In this document: in pieces, positions 48,384-60,295 of the stretch | Numbering within the stretch: the first letter of the stretch is position 1 | How the letters are laid out: the number at the start of each line of letters is the position of its first letter | Assembly: GCA_035771175.1 (NCBI GenBank) | Contig: CM069612.1 | Coordinates: 24,844,987 to 24,908,986, forward strand | Direction: 5' to 3' | Length of the DNA: 64,000 nt | Origin: Paratinospora sagittata | Taxonomy: Eukaryota; Streptophyta; Magnoliopsida; Ranunculales; Menispermaceae | Notes under the pieces: model-generated | Database searches by the model: none | Told to the model about the DNA's origin: nothing | The model's input: only the letters and a program-made list of their open reading frames with translations | Program-made: the position numbers and the translations under genes

Positions 48384-49769
48384 TGTCACACCCCGCCCGG
48401 ACGCGCCTAAACCGGCGGTACACTCACGGACGGGGCGCGCATTTGGAACAATCATAATGGTAATAACAGAGTACGCAGCGGAAATACAGTACACAGTACA
48501 AATCTGATTTCATATAATTCAGAATACTTTTGTACATAAAATGGTCAAGGGAACATACTCCCAAAATCCCCAATGATTCATACAAAGGGTACAAAATGTG
48601 GGCCCCATAACCTGCACCCAGTCCACCCTAATTTCCTGTGAAAGATTTGATAATATTGGAGTGAGCTTAACGCGCTCAGTGGGTAAATAGTGCATGAGTA
48701 TAACAATTAATAAAACATACTTCAATATCAAATATTTTAAATACACATGTAAGCATCATAATCAATCAATATGTATGTATGCATGACACCGTCACGTACT
48801 AATGGTTTGATGAACGTACATCGCCTGAGTTCACGTACTGGTGTCCTTCCCCGGGCGAAGCCAGGTTCTCACTGTACGTCCCTCCTCAGGAACGATGCTC
48901 TGGATTCACGTACTGATGTCCCTCCCCGGCGTAGCCAGGTTCACATGTACGTCCCTCTTCAGAGAAATAATATGAATAGTGAGCAATGCTTCTAACTATT
49001 CTATGAGTCATAAACCATATACGTCCCTAGGTGGTGATATGTATGATGCCAATGCATGAACTAGTTTAGTCTACTGGTTTGGTCTTTTCTTGACATTTAG
49101 ACTGACTTTGGCATCGTCTAGTGATCCTTATTCGGGTCGGTATCACGACGTGCAAGGTTAGGACATTCAGGTCATAAACATTATTGATATAATGCAGTGT
49201 AAATGAATAGTAGATATAACAATAATTGAATGTAAACTTTAATAAAAGTTATAAAACACGCAAACCTATGTTTCGTTCCCCACCTTCAGATCTGGTGCTT
49301 TTTCTCCGGACGGAACTTCGTTGCACCGCTTTCAGATCTGGCGCTCTCCTCCGGACATAAATTTGTTGCACCGCACCGGGAGTCTCAAAGACTAAAAACT
49401 TAGAATGCGTAGAAAGGAGAAGAAAAATCACAAGAGAAGGTGATTTGGTGTGAGAAATGAGAAATGAGGAGGTTTCTTATATAGAGATTTTGTGCGCCTG
49501 AACGTTCTGGCAGGCGCCTGAACGTTCTGGCATGGCGCCTGAACGTTCTGGCAGGCGCCTGAACGTTCTGGCAGGCGCCTGAACGTTCTGGCATGGCGCC
49601 TGAACGTTCTGGCAGGCGCCTGAACGTTCTGGCATGCCGCCTGAACGTTCTGGCAGGCGCCTGAACGTTCTGGCATGCGCCTGAACGTTCGGGCGTTGCC
49701 CAAATAGTAAAAATTTCAAATAGTAATTTTTTTTTTTTTTTTTTTTTTTGTGAAATACAGGGTATTACA
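48384..49769 (-). repeat. 3' LTR of the family 2 element
   Basis: Plus-strand ends are TGTCACACCCCGCCCGGACG and ACAGGGTATTACA. It has 10 units of the GAACGTTC minisatellite and a long poly-T run (about 49727-49749). The common LTR module lies at 48635-48690. Confidence 0.96.
49491..49697. repeat. 20-22-bp minisatellite, 10 units, with palindromic GAACGTTC core
   Basis: The unit GGCGCCTGAACGTTCTGGCA(T) is repeated head to tail; unit ends alternate CAGGCGCC and CATGGCGCC. The last unit has GTTCGGGC. The unit is strikingly GC-rich against the AT-rich surroundings. The partner LTR has only seven units (58449-58592). Open frames across it (QNVQAP repeats) are artefacts. Confidence 0.95.
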
Positions 49770-49783
49770 CTCTACCCCCCTTA
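49770..49783 (-). other. Polypurine tract of the family 2 element
   Basis: The minus strand reads AAGGGGGGTAGAG immediately before the 3' LTR start TGTAATACCC. Confidence 0.88.
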
Positions 49784-50007
49784 AAGGGATTTCGCCCTCG
49801 AAATCAAGTCAAGTAGTGATGGGGGTTGGCGGTTTGAGAAGGAGCCGCAGGCTGTGAATGAGGCCACTGCATGTGTGCAATACTCTATCCATTGATATTA
49901 TTTTCAGACATCTGGTAGTTATTGAAGTGAAACAATGTATCAAGATAGGTGTAAACAATGTTTCATCCTGATATTGATAAGTGAAAATAATACAACGTAT
50001 CACTTCA

Positions 50008-53000
50008 TCAGTTGGTGCTAGAAAATAATTCAGGGTATTTTTGTTTAATTGTTGATTCTAGTTCCCATGTTGCTTCCTCTACGCCGTGGTGATCCCAGAG
50101 CACTTTCACAAGTGGTATGCTACGGCGCCGTAGTTCTTGAGTTTTTGTATCTAAAATCTGGATTGCTTTCTCCTGGTACGTATTTCCTTCCTCAACCCGA
50201 ACCTCGACTAAAGGGATGATATGCGAAGGATCAGGACGATACTTGCGAAGCATAGATACGTGAAAAACGTCATGAACCTTAGGCATGGATGATGGAAGGG
50301 ACAGACGATAAGCAAGTTTGCCAATACGTTCAATGATCGGAAAGGGACCGATATATCGCGGGGAGAGCTTGCCTTTGATCCCAAAGCGTTTGACACCTCG
50401 TGTGGGCTGGACTTTCAGAAAAACAAAGTCCCCCTTATCAAATTCTAGAGGCTGTCGTCGTTTGTCAGCATAGCGCTTCTGTCGACTTTGTGCAACACGA
50501 AGTCGTTCCTTTACTAGTGTGATCTTCTCAGAAGTCTCTTGAACTAGTTCAGGGCCTAACTGCGGTCGATCTGCCATATCTAACCAGCATATCGGAGATC
50601 GGCAAGGCCGACCATAGAGAGCCTCGTATGGTGCCATGCCGATACTAGTTTGGTAGCTGTTGTTGTAAGCAAACTCAGCTAGATGCAAATATTTTGCCCA
50701 TCCGTCATTAAAGTCCAAAATGCAGCATCGTAGCATGTCTTCTAAGATTTGGATAAGCCGTTCTGACTGCCCATCAGTCTGAGGGTGGAAGGCTGTGCTC
50801 ATAGTGATCTTTGAACCCATTCTAGTTTGGAAGCTTTTCCAAAAGTTTGATGTGAAGCGAGGGTCTCGATCAGAGACGATCGTGAGTGGTATGCCATGAA
50901 GGCGGACGATCTCTCTTTCATAGAGTTCGGCAAGTTTGGCGGGATTATCCGTGAACTGTATTGGCAAGAATGTGCAGACTTGGTAAGTCTGTCAATGATA
51001 ACCCAGATAGCATCTTGCCCTTTATTATTTCGAGGTAAGGCGGTAACAAAATCCATTGCGATGTTCTCCCATTTCCATTCTCCAATAGGTAACGGTTGGA
51101 GAAGGCCAGAGGGAAGTCGTCGTTCTGCTTTAACTTTCTGGCAAACAAGACATCGAGCAACGAAGTCTGCAATTGCCTTCTTCATTCCAGAAAACCAGAA
51201 TTGTCGCTTGACATCCTGGTACATCTTGTCACCCCCAGGATGCATAGCGTATCTCGAACAATGCATTTCAGTAAGCACGTCGTTCCGAACCTCAGGATCG
51301 TTCGGAAGACAAAGACGTTTTTTATAGAAAACGACTCCGTCGTCAGATACTGACCAATGAGGAAGGTCTTGCCCGCGGAGTAGAAGTTCACTTTTCTCCA
51401 TTAATATAGGGTCATTGGCTTGAGTAGCTGAAATCTTGCGAACAAGGTCAGAGGTAGCTGATAAGTGAGAGAGCCGTGGGCGTGGTCCCTCTTCGTTTAG
51501 CTGGAGGTTAAAGTTCTCTATCTCTGTAGCCAATTTTCCCATTTCATAGTGAAGAGTGCAAGCAACATAAGATTTTCTACTCAGGGCATCAGCCACAACA
51601 TTGGCCTTGCCAGGATGGTACTGTAGTTGAAAGTCATAGTCTTTCAAGAATTCTAACCATCTTCTTTGGCGGAGGTTTAGGTCTCTCTGAGTGTATATGT
51701 ACTTAAGACTCTTATGATCTGAGAAGACCTCGAACCGTTCACCGTATAGGTAATGGCGCCATAATTTCAGTGCAAACACAACAGCTGCAAGTTCCAAGTC
51801 ATGGGTTGGGTAATTACCCTCATGAATCTTCAGTTGCCTGGAGGCATATGCAACAACTTGGCCTTCTTGCATTAGTACGGCACCTAAGCCTTGGAGAGAG
51901 GCATCGGTGTATAATGAAAAACCAATTCCATTTCTTGGAGTAATAAGTACAGGTGCTGTCGTGAGGCGTTTCTTCAATTCCTGAAATGATGCTTCACAGG
52001 CCGGATTCCAGATGAAGCGCACGTCTTTCCGAGTGAGCTTGGTCATAGGTTCAGCAATCTTTGAGAAGTCCTTAATGAAGCGTCTGTAATAGCCAGCCAA
52101 ACCAAGAAAACTCCTAATTTGAGTAACAGTGGTAGGTTGCTTCCAGTTTAAGACTGCTTCAACCTTAGAAGGATCGACCTCAATGCCATTGCCTGAAACC
52201 ACATGGCCGAGGAATTGAACTCTCTGCGCCCAAAATTCGCACTTACTCAACTTTGCATACAGTTGGTGTCTTTGTAAGGTCTGGAGGACGATCTTCAAAT
52301 GTATTTTATGGTCTTCCTCGGTTGAGGAATAGATCAAGATGTCGTCGACAAAAACCACCACAAACCGGTCTAAGTATAACCTGAATATGCGATTCATCAA
52401 ATCCATGAATGCAGCAGGGGCATTTGTTAGACCGAACGGCATAACTAAGAATTCATAATGACCGTAACGAGTTCTGAACGCCGTCGTGGGAATGTCGGAC
52501 TCTCGGATTCGGAGTTGGTGATAACCAGACCGTAAATCAATCTTAGAGAAGTATTTGGCTTCGCGAAGTTGGTCGAATAAGTCATCGATCCTGGGCAACG
52601 GATATCTGTTCTTGATGGTGACGTTATTCAACTTGCGATAATCGATGCAAAGTCGTAACGAACCATCCTTTTTGCGAACAAACAGAACTGGAGCGCCCCA
52701 GGGTGATGAACTCTTTCGGATGAAGCCATTACTCTCTAATTCTTTAAGTTGTTTGTCTAATTCAACCAGTTCAATATTTGACATTCTGTATGGTGGAATT
52801 GAGATAGGCCCTGTCCCAGGTATGAGGTTGATCTCAAAATCGAATTCCCTAACTGGAGGTAGACCAGGAAGGTCATTAAGAAAAACTGTTGGGAATTCAG
52901 ATACGACTGGAACATCGCGTACTTCGGGAGGGTACAGAGCTGGTGATTCATTGTCGTTACCAAGAGACAACGCTCGAAGTTGTGACTTGAGAAGGGCAAC

Positions 53001-54722
53001 TGTTGATTTGTGTATCCATTGCCTTGTTCCCTGAATCTTGACAAACTCCCCTGTAGGCAAAGTTAACTGAACGTGCTTGTTCATACAGTCGATCTTTGCA
53101 TTCAGTGGTGCCAGCCAGTCCATGCCGAGGATGATGTCGAAGTCATCAAAATCCATCACAAAAAGATCGGCATATATTATCTGGTCAGACATTCGAAGCT
53201 CACATCGAGAGCACTGCAAAGTCACGTCAGTACCCGATCCGAATGATGTGACATGGAGTGTGATGTTTGTGGGTTCAGGATGCAGGCCTAAATGTCTTAC
53301 CAATGCTGATGATATAAAAGAATGCGTAGCTCCTGAATCAAACAAAACATGCACCATGGTATTGAACAAAGGAAAGGTACCTTCGACGACATTATTGTCT
53401 GGGAGGGGTTGGTGAGCGATGGCATATGCTCTGCCCTGATTCCGTGGACCCTGGTTCTGCTGGGTCTGCCTGGGTTGGGCATGAACAGCAGGTGGTGCTT
53501 GTTGGACTGGAATAGCCGGAATAGGTTGCTGAAGGTGCGGACAAAGATGTTTTACATGGCCTTTCTGGCCGCAGTTGTAACAAGTCGACCTGTACTGCTG
53601 ATAGTTTTGCTGGCCATTCTGATTATTGTGCTGGCCTTGTTGATTGTGGTGTCGGCCACCACCTCTGCCATTTCCGTTGCTACGGCCACCTCGTCCATAA
53701 CGACCGCCACGGCCATGATTTCGGAAACCCTGGTGGTTAGAGTTAAAAGGTTCAGCCGCAGGTGTTGTGCCTGCATTCGTCGAAACCGGGGCTGGGAGGG
53801 CTGGGTTTTGATTGTAGTATGGCTTTTTCTTGTTGCCCTGTTGTGAGCCTTGTGGGGGAAATGTTGCAGGTCGTTTGCCCTTATTCATTCGCTGTTCTTG
53901 TAAGAGCTTCTCTTGTTCAAAGCTCATGGCCTTGTCAACAACTTCTTTGTAAATCTTGAGATCCAAGATTGATAAGGCTTGCCGAATGTCATGGCGAAGA
54001 CCATTATAAAATTTCTCAGCCTTATCTCGCTCCGTTGAGATTGTGGAGAGAGAGTAGACTGATAATTTTTTAAATTTTCCAGCATATTCTCTGACGGTCA
54101 TGGTGCCCTGATATAACTTAGCAAATTCCTGGCGCTTCTGCTTTGTCACCGCGCTGGGAAAATACTCATCAATAAACATTGACTCAAACTGTTGCCAAGT
54201 CATATCGGCTATATTGACCCTTGGGTCTTCTTTCACTGTGATCCACCATGTGTTTGCGGCACCAACAAGTTGGTAGGTTGCTAGTGGAACTTTACGAGTC
54301 TCATCGACTCCCATTGCATCAAGAGCCTTTTTGGACTCATCCAACCACTTTTGCACCTCATCAGGATCAATGGTGCCATCGAAAGTAAGAGGTTGTAGCC
54401 GCTTGTATTTAGTAATCTGATTGGTTTGAGCTTCGGACCCTAATTTTACAGGTGCTTGAACCGTGGCAACCTGACTGGCTGAGGTCTCACGAACGGCAGT
54501 TTGAACAGTGACCTTCATTCCCTCAATAAATCCAGTGAAGAAGGTTTCAATGCTTGAAGGCATGGCAAAGGGTGCGGGTGGTGGTGGTATTGCCTGCCCA
54601 GATGTAGTGGCAGTGGTGGGTTGGGCCTGTGCTGTTGTCGGAGGCGGCGGTTCCTGAATATCAGGAGGTGCCTCAACTGTCGGACGAACAGTACGTGGCC
54701 TTCCTCTCTTCCTGGTTTGCAT
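50008..54722 (-). CDS. Gag-Pol polyprotein of the family 2 element (single frameshift in integrase)
   Basis: The ATG at 54722 starts [10 protein letters not shown]. The frame is open for 1307 codons to 50799. Domains: gag (about 130-290, with AANTWW and [12 protein letters not shown]), a complete zinc knuckle [14 protein letters not shown] (about 382), protease [12 protein letters not shown] (about 459), RT with [11 protein letters not shown] (about 790), RNase H ([16 protein letters not shown]), and integrase zinc finger [12 protein letters not shown]...C-L-V-C (about 1174). At about 50967-50970 one base is missing after ...KSAH, and the rest of integrase plus the chromodomain-like tail continues in the next frame to 50008. 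Apart from this indel the protein appears complete. It serves reverse transcription and integration in virus-like particles and nucleus. A polymorphism or sequencing error at the frameshift is possible. Confidence 0.93.
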
Positions 54723-55497
54723 TTTCTCACTGGCAAGGATAAAAGGAAAACCAAGATTTAGGAACTGTAGCCAAGGATAATGTTATAATATGCTCAGCAA
54801 CAATTTCGAGAGTACTGCAATATGAAAATCACCTATTTTTTTAAGTATAGTGGAAGGTTTTTGTTGAGGAATCAAAGAGCTTATATAACTCGTATGTTTG
54901 GCCATGGTGTAAAAACAAGGTTAGAATGTTTATATAATAAGTACAAATCTTTGCAAGTATTTAAAATGATTTGGTTGTGGTCTTTGTGAACATACATATA
55001 TTTTATTGAAAAGTCATACGAGTCATAAAAGGCTAAGATTTGCCTCGGTAAATAACCTGATCTAACGTTCTATCGCAATCTTATGCATTCATACGCTTAC
55101 TCTTAGTCTGTTCAATTATTATCTAAGTTCATATGTCCCATACCACATGAATTCAGTAATAAGGGTGGAAACCAAGTTAAGTTGTATGAACACGGTCTCT
55201 AAAAACATTGGTTGAATAGAAGTTCACTAATAGTATCGTCCAAATTTACGCATCCCATACCGTGTAAACTTAGTGATAATATTAGTAATGCAACTTTCTC
55301 CAAGTGTTTCTTTTCACAAAAGGTCGTGGGTTTTCTTACTTCCACATTTTATTTAGTATCATCCAATTTTGTTGTGTCCCATACCACTCCAAAGTTAGTG
55401 ATACAAAAGAAAGAATGGTTGTAAGTCGGCCCACCAAAGATAGTCTTAAACAAAACATTTCATTCATCTATAATAGAAAAATTTACATTGCCAGTAA
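54723..55497. other. Spacer between gag start and leader ORF in the family 2 element
   Basis: No coding feature is seen. Near 55120-55400 the words CATACCAC/CATACCG recur with TTAGTGATA, in a loose repeat of roughly 115-125 bp (about 55137, 55256, 55379). Confidence 0.45.
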
Positions 55498-56439
55498 TCA
55501 ATCTTGATTTTGATTTGGTCCGTTATTCGGTACTTCCCTAACAGGAATCTTGCGTCGACTTCTTCGAAGAGAACGTCCATGTTTGTCTCTCATTCTTTCA
55601 TCATTCCCTAACGTCATGCCGAATACTTCCTCGTCAGTTACCCCTCCCCTTGTGGCATATATCTTGAAGATAGATGAGGCTGTAACTGGTTCAGTGATCT
55701 GCTTCGAAGTCCTATCAAAAGTGTTGATGTTTGCTTCGTACAACATCTTCATGATCAAGACTCCGTAGCCGAGGAATTCCTTCTTTAAAGGGTTTTTAAT
55801 TACCCTCAACATTTGTTGGATGATGATATGTGGTAGGGAGACCTTTATTTTCTTCTCTATGCAATACAACACAAGGAGTTGGGCCCTTGACATAGTGCCT
55901 CTAGTCCCCCTTTCTGGCAAGATGTTGCCGTATACAATCTTTCCGAGGCCTGCAAGAGATGGCTTAAGATGATTGTTTGGGAGGTTGGTGTGTGTTGATT
56001 GAGTGTATGGCTCTTTGGCGAGGGAATTGAACAATTGTTCAGTAGATTCGGCGATCGCGTCAACTGTCTGGGGTTCATGTGGATCAATTATCCGCTCCTC
56101 AACCGAAATCTCCAAAAGGCGAGCAATAATCTCGATGTTGATAGGAATTGTTGTTCCCATGATAGTTGTCTCCAATTTAGGGCTGATCTCATCTCCGTGA
56201 AGTCCCACGTAAGTCATGGCTTCATAGAAGGATCGAACCAAATTGTAAGAGACTTGACCCTCAACGTTGGTTATATTTAACCAATCCAGTGTTGCGAGTT
56301 TGTCATGAAGGATTGGACGGAGGCGGAGATCGTTATTGTCGATGCTCCTCATGGTCACAATCTCTCTTTTGGACAATTCCGTTAGTCTAGTAGGAATTGG
56401 TTCCCTGCTAGTAGAAATTGTTCCCTCCCTTGAGGTCAT
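55498..56439 (-). CDS. Extra leader ORF of the family 2 element, plant-transposon-protein-like
   Basis: The ATG at 56439 (MTSREGTIST) gives about 313 aa; an upstream in-frame ATG at 56493 would add 18. The ORF lies between the PBS and gag in the same direction. The content includes SYNLVRSFYEAMTYVGL, TIMGTTIPINIEIIARLLEI, a run resembling the region PQTVDAIAESTEQLFNSL, then RAQLLVLYCIEKKIKVSLPHIII, and a basic C-terminus (GRSLRRSRRKIPVRE). This pattern recalls the 'putative plant transposon protein' family often found beside plant retroelements (recognition from memory, not searched). The frame is undamaged. It is not canonical gag or pol; a structural, RNA-binding or captured function is possible. 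Confidence 0.7.
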   Translation of the reverse strand: MTSREGTISTSREPIPTRLTELSKREIVTMRSIDNNDLRLRPILHDKLATLDWLNITNVEGQVSYNLVRSFYEAMTYVGLHGDEISPKLETTIMGTTIPINIEIIARLLEISVEERIIDPHEPQTVDAIAESTEQLFNSLAKEPYTQSTHTNLPNNHLKPSLAGLGKIVYGNILPERGTRGTMSRAQLLVLYCIEKKIKVSLPHIIIQQMLRVIKNPLKKEFLGYGVLIMKMLYEANINTFDRTSKQITEPVTASSIFKIYATRGGVTDEEVFGMTLGNDERMRDKHGRSLRRSRRKIPVREVPNNGPNQNQD

Positions 56440-56726
56440 TCTTTTGCTGAAAGGAAAATAAATTTGTGTGAAAGACACAAAATATATTCCCAATATTTTT
56501 AAGATTTATGCCTTGTCTGCTAGACATTATTTTCGAGTTTTCTGTTGATGTTTATGCCATCATAAAATTTTCTTCATTAGTGAGTAGATGTATATATGTC
56601 GTATTCTCATGTATAGACATATCGACTCATAACTATATATAGTTTCCATAAAGCAACTATATATAAAATCATATATAGGTGTTTTTAATCAAAATCTTAA
56701 CTATATATAAAAGTCATATATGTAGA

Positions 56727-56734
<8 letters not shown>

Positions 56735-56762
<28 letters not shown>

Positions 56763-57180
56763 TTTTTTTTTCAAATATTTATGAGGATTTTGGTTTGGTA
56801 ATAAATTATTTTTGAAAAAAATTTCAAATATTTATTTTTTTCGAATATTTATTTTTCGGAAAAAAATTTCAAAATTTTTTTTTTTTTTTTTTTTTTCGAA
56901 AAAAATTTCAAATATTTTTTTTTTTTCAAATATTTATTTTTCGAAAAAAAAAAATTTTCTTATTTTTTTTTTTTTTCGAATATTTATTTTTCAAAAAAAA
57001 AAAATTTCAAATATTTTTTTTTTTCGAATATTTATTTTTCGAAAAAAAAAAAATTTCAAATATTTTTTTTTTTTTTTTCGAAAAAAATTTCAAATTTTTT
57101 TTTTTTTTTTTTTCGAATATTTATTTTTCGAACAAAAAAAATTCAATTTTTATTTATATATTTATTTTTTTTATACGTAC
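56735..57180. repeat. Low-complexity T-rich array in the leader of the family 2 element
   Basis: After (TTTA)n at about 56730-56766, irregular units of the type TTTTTCGAATATTTATTTTTCGAAAAAAAATTTCAAATATTT recur many times. TTCGAA words form short palindromes. A 140-codon open frame here (phenylalanine/lysine-rich) is a composition artefact. Confidence 0.85.
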
Positions 57181-57324
57181 CTCATATACACTAATGTATA
57201 TAGATACATATATTCAATAATAACTACAATATAGTTTCTAATAAATTATGACTATATGTATATTTAAATCAACTATAATTTCTTTCCCTAATTTGGTAGA
57301 CTTGGGCGGGCCGTGGATCGTACT

Positions 57325-57335
57325 CTCTGATACCA
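57325..57335 (-). other. Primer binding site of the family 2 element
   Basis: The minus strand reads TGGTATCAGAG five bases inside the 5' LTR end, matching the initiator methionine tRNA 3' end as in family 1. Confidence 0.92.
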
Positions 57336-57340
57336 TTAAA

Positions 57341-58675
57341 TGTGACACCCCGCCCGGACGCGCCTAAACCGGCGGTACACTCTCGGACGAGGCGCGCATT
57401 TGGAACAATCATAATGGTAATAACAGAGTACGCAGCGGAAATACAGTACACAGTACAAATCTGATTTCATATAATTCAGAATACTTTTGTACATAAAATG
57501 GTCAAGGGAACATACTCCCAAAATCCCCAATGATTCATACAAAGGGTACAAAATGTGGGCCCCATAACCTGCACCCAGTCCACCCTAATTTCCTGTGAAA
57601 GATTTGATAATATTGGAGTGAGCTTAACACGCTCAGTGGGTAAATAGTGCATGAGTATAACAATTAATAAAGCATACTTCAATATCAAATATCTTAAATA
57701 CACATGTAAGCATCATAATCAATCAATATGTATGTATGCATGACACCGTCACGTACTAATGGTTTGATGAACGTACATCGCCTGAGTTCACGTACTGGTG
57801 TCCTTCCCCGGGCGAAGCCAGGTTCTCACTGTACGTCCCTTCTCAGGAACGATGCTCTGGATTCACGTACTGATGTCCCTCCCCGGCGTAGCCAGGTTCA
57901 CATGTACGTCCCTCTCCAGAGAAATAATATGAATAGTGAGCAATGCTTCTAACTATTCTATGAGTCATAAACCATATACGTCCCTAGGTGGTGATATGTA
58001 TGATGCCAATGCATGAACTAGTTTAGTCTACTGGTCTGGTCTTTTCTTGACATTTAGACTGACTTTGGCATCGTCTAGTGATCCTTATTAGGGTCGGTAT
58101 CACGACGTGCAAGGTTAGGACATTCAGGTCATAAACATTATTGATATAATGCAGTGTAAATGAATAGTAGATATAACAATAATTGAATGTAAACTTTAAT
58201 AAAAGTTATAAAACACGCAAACCTATGTTTCGTTCCCCACCTTCAGATCTGGTGCTTTTTCTCCGGACGGAACTTCGTTGCACCGCTTTCAGATCTGGCG
58301 CTCTCCTCCGGACAGAAATTTGTTGCACCGCACCGGGAGTCTCAAAGACTAAAAACTTAGAATGCGTAGAAAGGAGAAGAAAAATCACAAGAGAAGGTGA
58401 TTTGGTGTGAGAAATGAGAAATGAGGAGGTTTCTTATATAGAGATTTTGTGCGCCTGAACGTTCTGGCATGGCGCCTGAACGTTCTGGCATGGCGCCTGA
58501 ACGTTCTGGCATGGCGCCTGAACGTTCTGGCAGGCGCCTGAACGTTCTGGCAGGCGCCTGAACGTTCTGGCATGCGCCTGAACGTTCGGGCGTTGCCCAA
58601 ATAGTAAAAATTTCAAATAGTAAATTATTTTATTTTTTTTTTTTTTTTTTTTTTTGTGAAATACAGGGTATTACA
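57341..58675 (-). repeat. 5' LTR of the family 2 element
   Basis: Plus-strand ends are TGTGACACCCCGCCCGGACG and ACAGGGTATTACA. About 11 substitutions against the 3' LTR by eye, plus three fewer minisatellite units (58449-58592) and a different poly-T length. Confidence 0.95.
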
Positions 58676-59252
58676 GAAATCATTCACTAGCAAGTGCAAT
58701 GATCCTCCCTTAATTGGGGTATGTCATTTTAACTTCTAAAGCAAGTTAGCTTGGTAATTACTAAAGCCTTCTAGATACTCACTATCTAGAGACAACTTAG
58801 CTTGGAAACATCCAAAGCCTTCTAGAATCCTCTATGCATGTCATTTTAAAACATAGTAAACACATGCATGTCATAATGATATTCGTGACTTTCAACATAC
58901 AAGAATAAATGAATATGATGACACAAGTGATAAACAAAATGAACAATTACTCACAACCAATTCCACGCAAGCAAAGCTATCCACACACGGTCTACAAGAA
59001 TCCCAATGCAAAACAAGATCCTATAAACCGTAGATTCAGGCACATGTATCAATTACCATGATCATCCATACATAGGCACACTAATCATGATCAATTCTTT
59101 ATTTAATAAGTCTATGTGCATCTAATTCCCATCATGAGTTTCCTATCTCATGATCAACCTCGACATCCATGCCAAGCCAAGTACGAGACTAATTCCCCAA
59201 ACTACATCAATCACTTAGTCTGGGTTATTCAATCCTAACACAAGTCCAAACC

Positions 59253-60213
59253 TGTGGTGACCCCGCACCCCGGACCACCAACCTCACAGGGAATGGCGTG
59301 CGGAATGCCAGGGCGGGACGCCCGGCGTAGGCATTTCCGACCACTCCTCAACTCCCGTGAGGTGGTTGAGACCCTATGAGCCTTATCTCAAACAACGACA
59401 TAATATCAAAAGGTACTAAACAAAACTACGAACCGTATTAATCATCCAAGACAAGAGATAATCCATAAAAATGAACCATAAATAAAATCATAATCCCTAC
59501 AGTCCATTAAAATTGACATACACATAAAGTCCAAAATTGTAGGTACAAATAAAAACCGTCATATGCCCACATGGTCTATCTAACAAGTCCCAACTCACCC
59601 ATACTACAATGTGGTAAGTATTATAATTACATAATCCAAAATATAAAATACTTCATAATTTAAAACACAGTTCAATCAAAATGCATCTCAACTCACATCG
59701 AGGCCTTGGATTCTCTCGCAGACAAGACCCTCAAGATATGACTACTCCTTTGCCCTTATTTGGGACAGAAGGACCTAAAAGAGGAAAATGAGGGTGACCC
59801 AACAGTGCCCAGTGAATAGAATTCAAATATGCTATCAATACTAATCAATAAACATCATGCATGCATGTCAACGTGTAGCATGATTAAAAGCTCATAACAT
59901 ATAGATATCAAGCATTTATAATAAGTTCGATGCAAGTAAAAACTTATCAATTTGGATCCACATTCCACCTGCATTGGGGTTACTAGTGCACGTCCATTTC
60001 ACCGTACCGTTGACCCCAATCATGTTTATTTGAGGTTACTAGTGCACGTCTATTTCACCGTACCGTTGACCTCAATCATTTCCTTTTTAAAACCCTCCTA
60101 TGACAAGGTTGAGTTCCCCTATTAGCCAGATAGATGGGCCCAACCAAAGTCATAAGGTTTTCTCAAATCAATGCATCATTCAAAACATTAGAACACATGC
60201 ATGCTTTCAACAT

Positions 60214-60295
<82 letters not shown>

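Larger units (their letters stand above)
48384..58675 (-). mobile_element. Ty3/gypsy retrotransposon family 2, complete (10.3 kb), TSD GAAAT, one frameshift
   Basis: LTRs are 48384-49769 (3' LTR, 1386 bp) and 57341-58675 (5' LTR, 1335 bp). The TSD GAAAT lies at 48379-48383 and 58676-58680. LTR A, uninterrupted here, reads GACATAGAAATCATTCACTAG at about 24067-24087, which confirms the empty site. PBS, polypurine tract, a leader ORF and a long gag-pol frame are all on the minus strand. The chromodomain-like C-terminus ([18 protein letters not shown]) indicates a chromovirus. By eye the LTRs differ at about 1% outside repeat-number changes, so the insertion is fairly recent. It is nested in solo LTR B. 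Confidence 0.97.

Noticed and set aside
49400..49719. Overlapping minus-strand frames rich in QNVQAP / RTFRR repeats
   Set aside because: They are three frames of one non-coding LTR minisatellite; the same sequence in the other LTR has a different number of units.
52645..53846. Plus-strand frames of 112-165 codons opposite family 2 gag-pol
   Set aside because: Antisense shadows of the long polyprotein; no domain or independent support.
56812..57234. 140-codon phenylalanine/lysine-rich frame
   Set aside because: Pure product of T-rich and A-rich low complexity in the element leader; no signal beyond composition.
60100..60294. Frame ending in a long IYIYIY tail
   Set aside because: It reads into the AT microsatellite of the solo LTR; not a gene.
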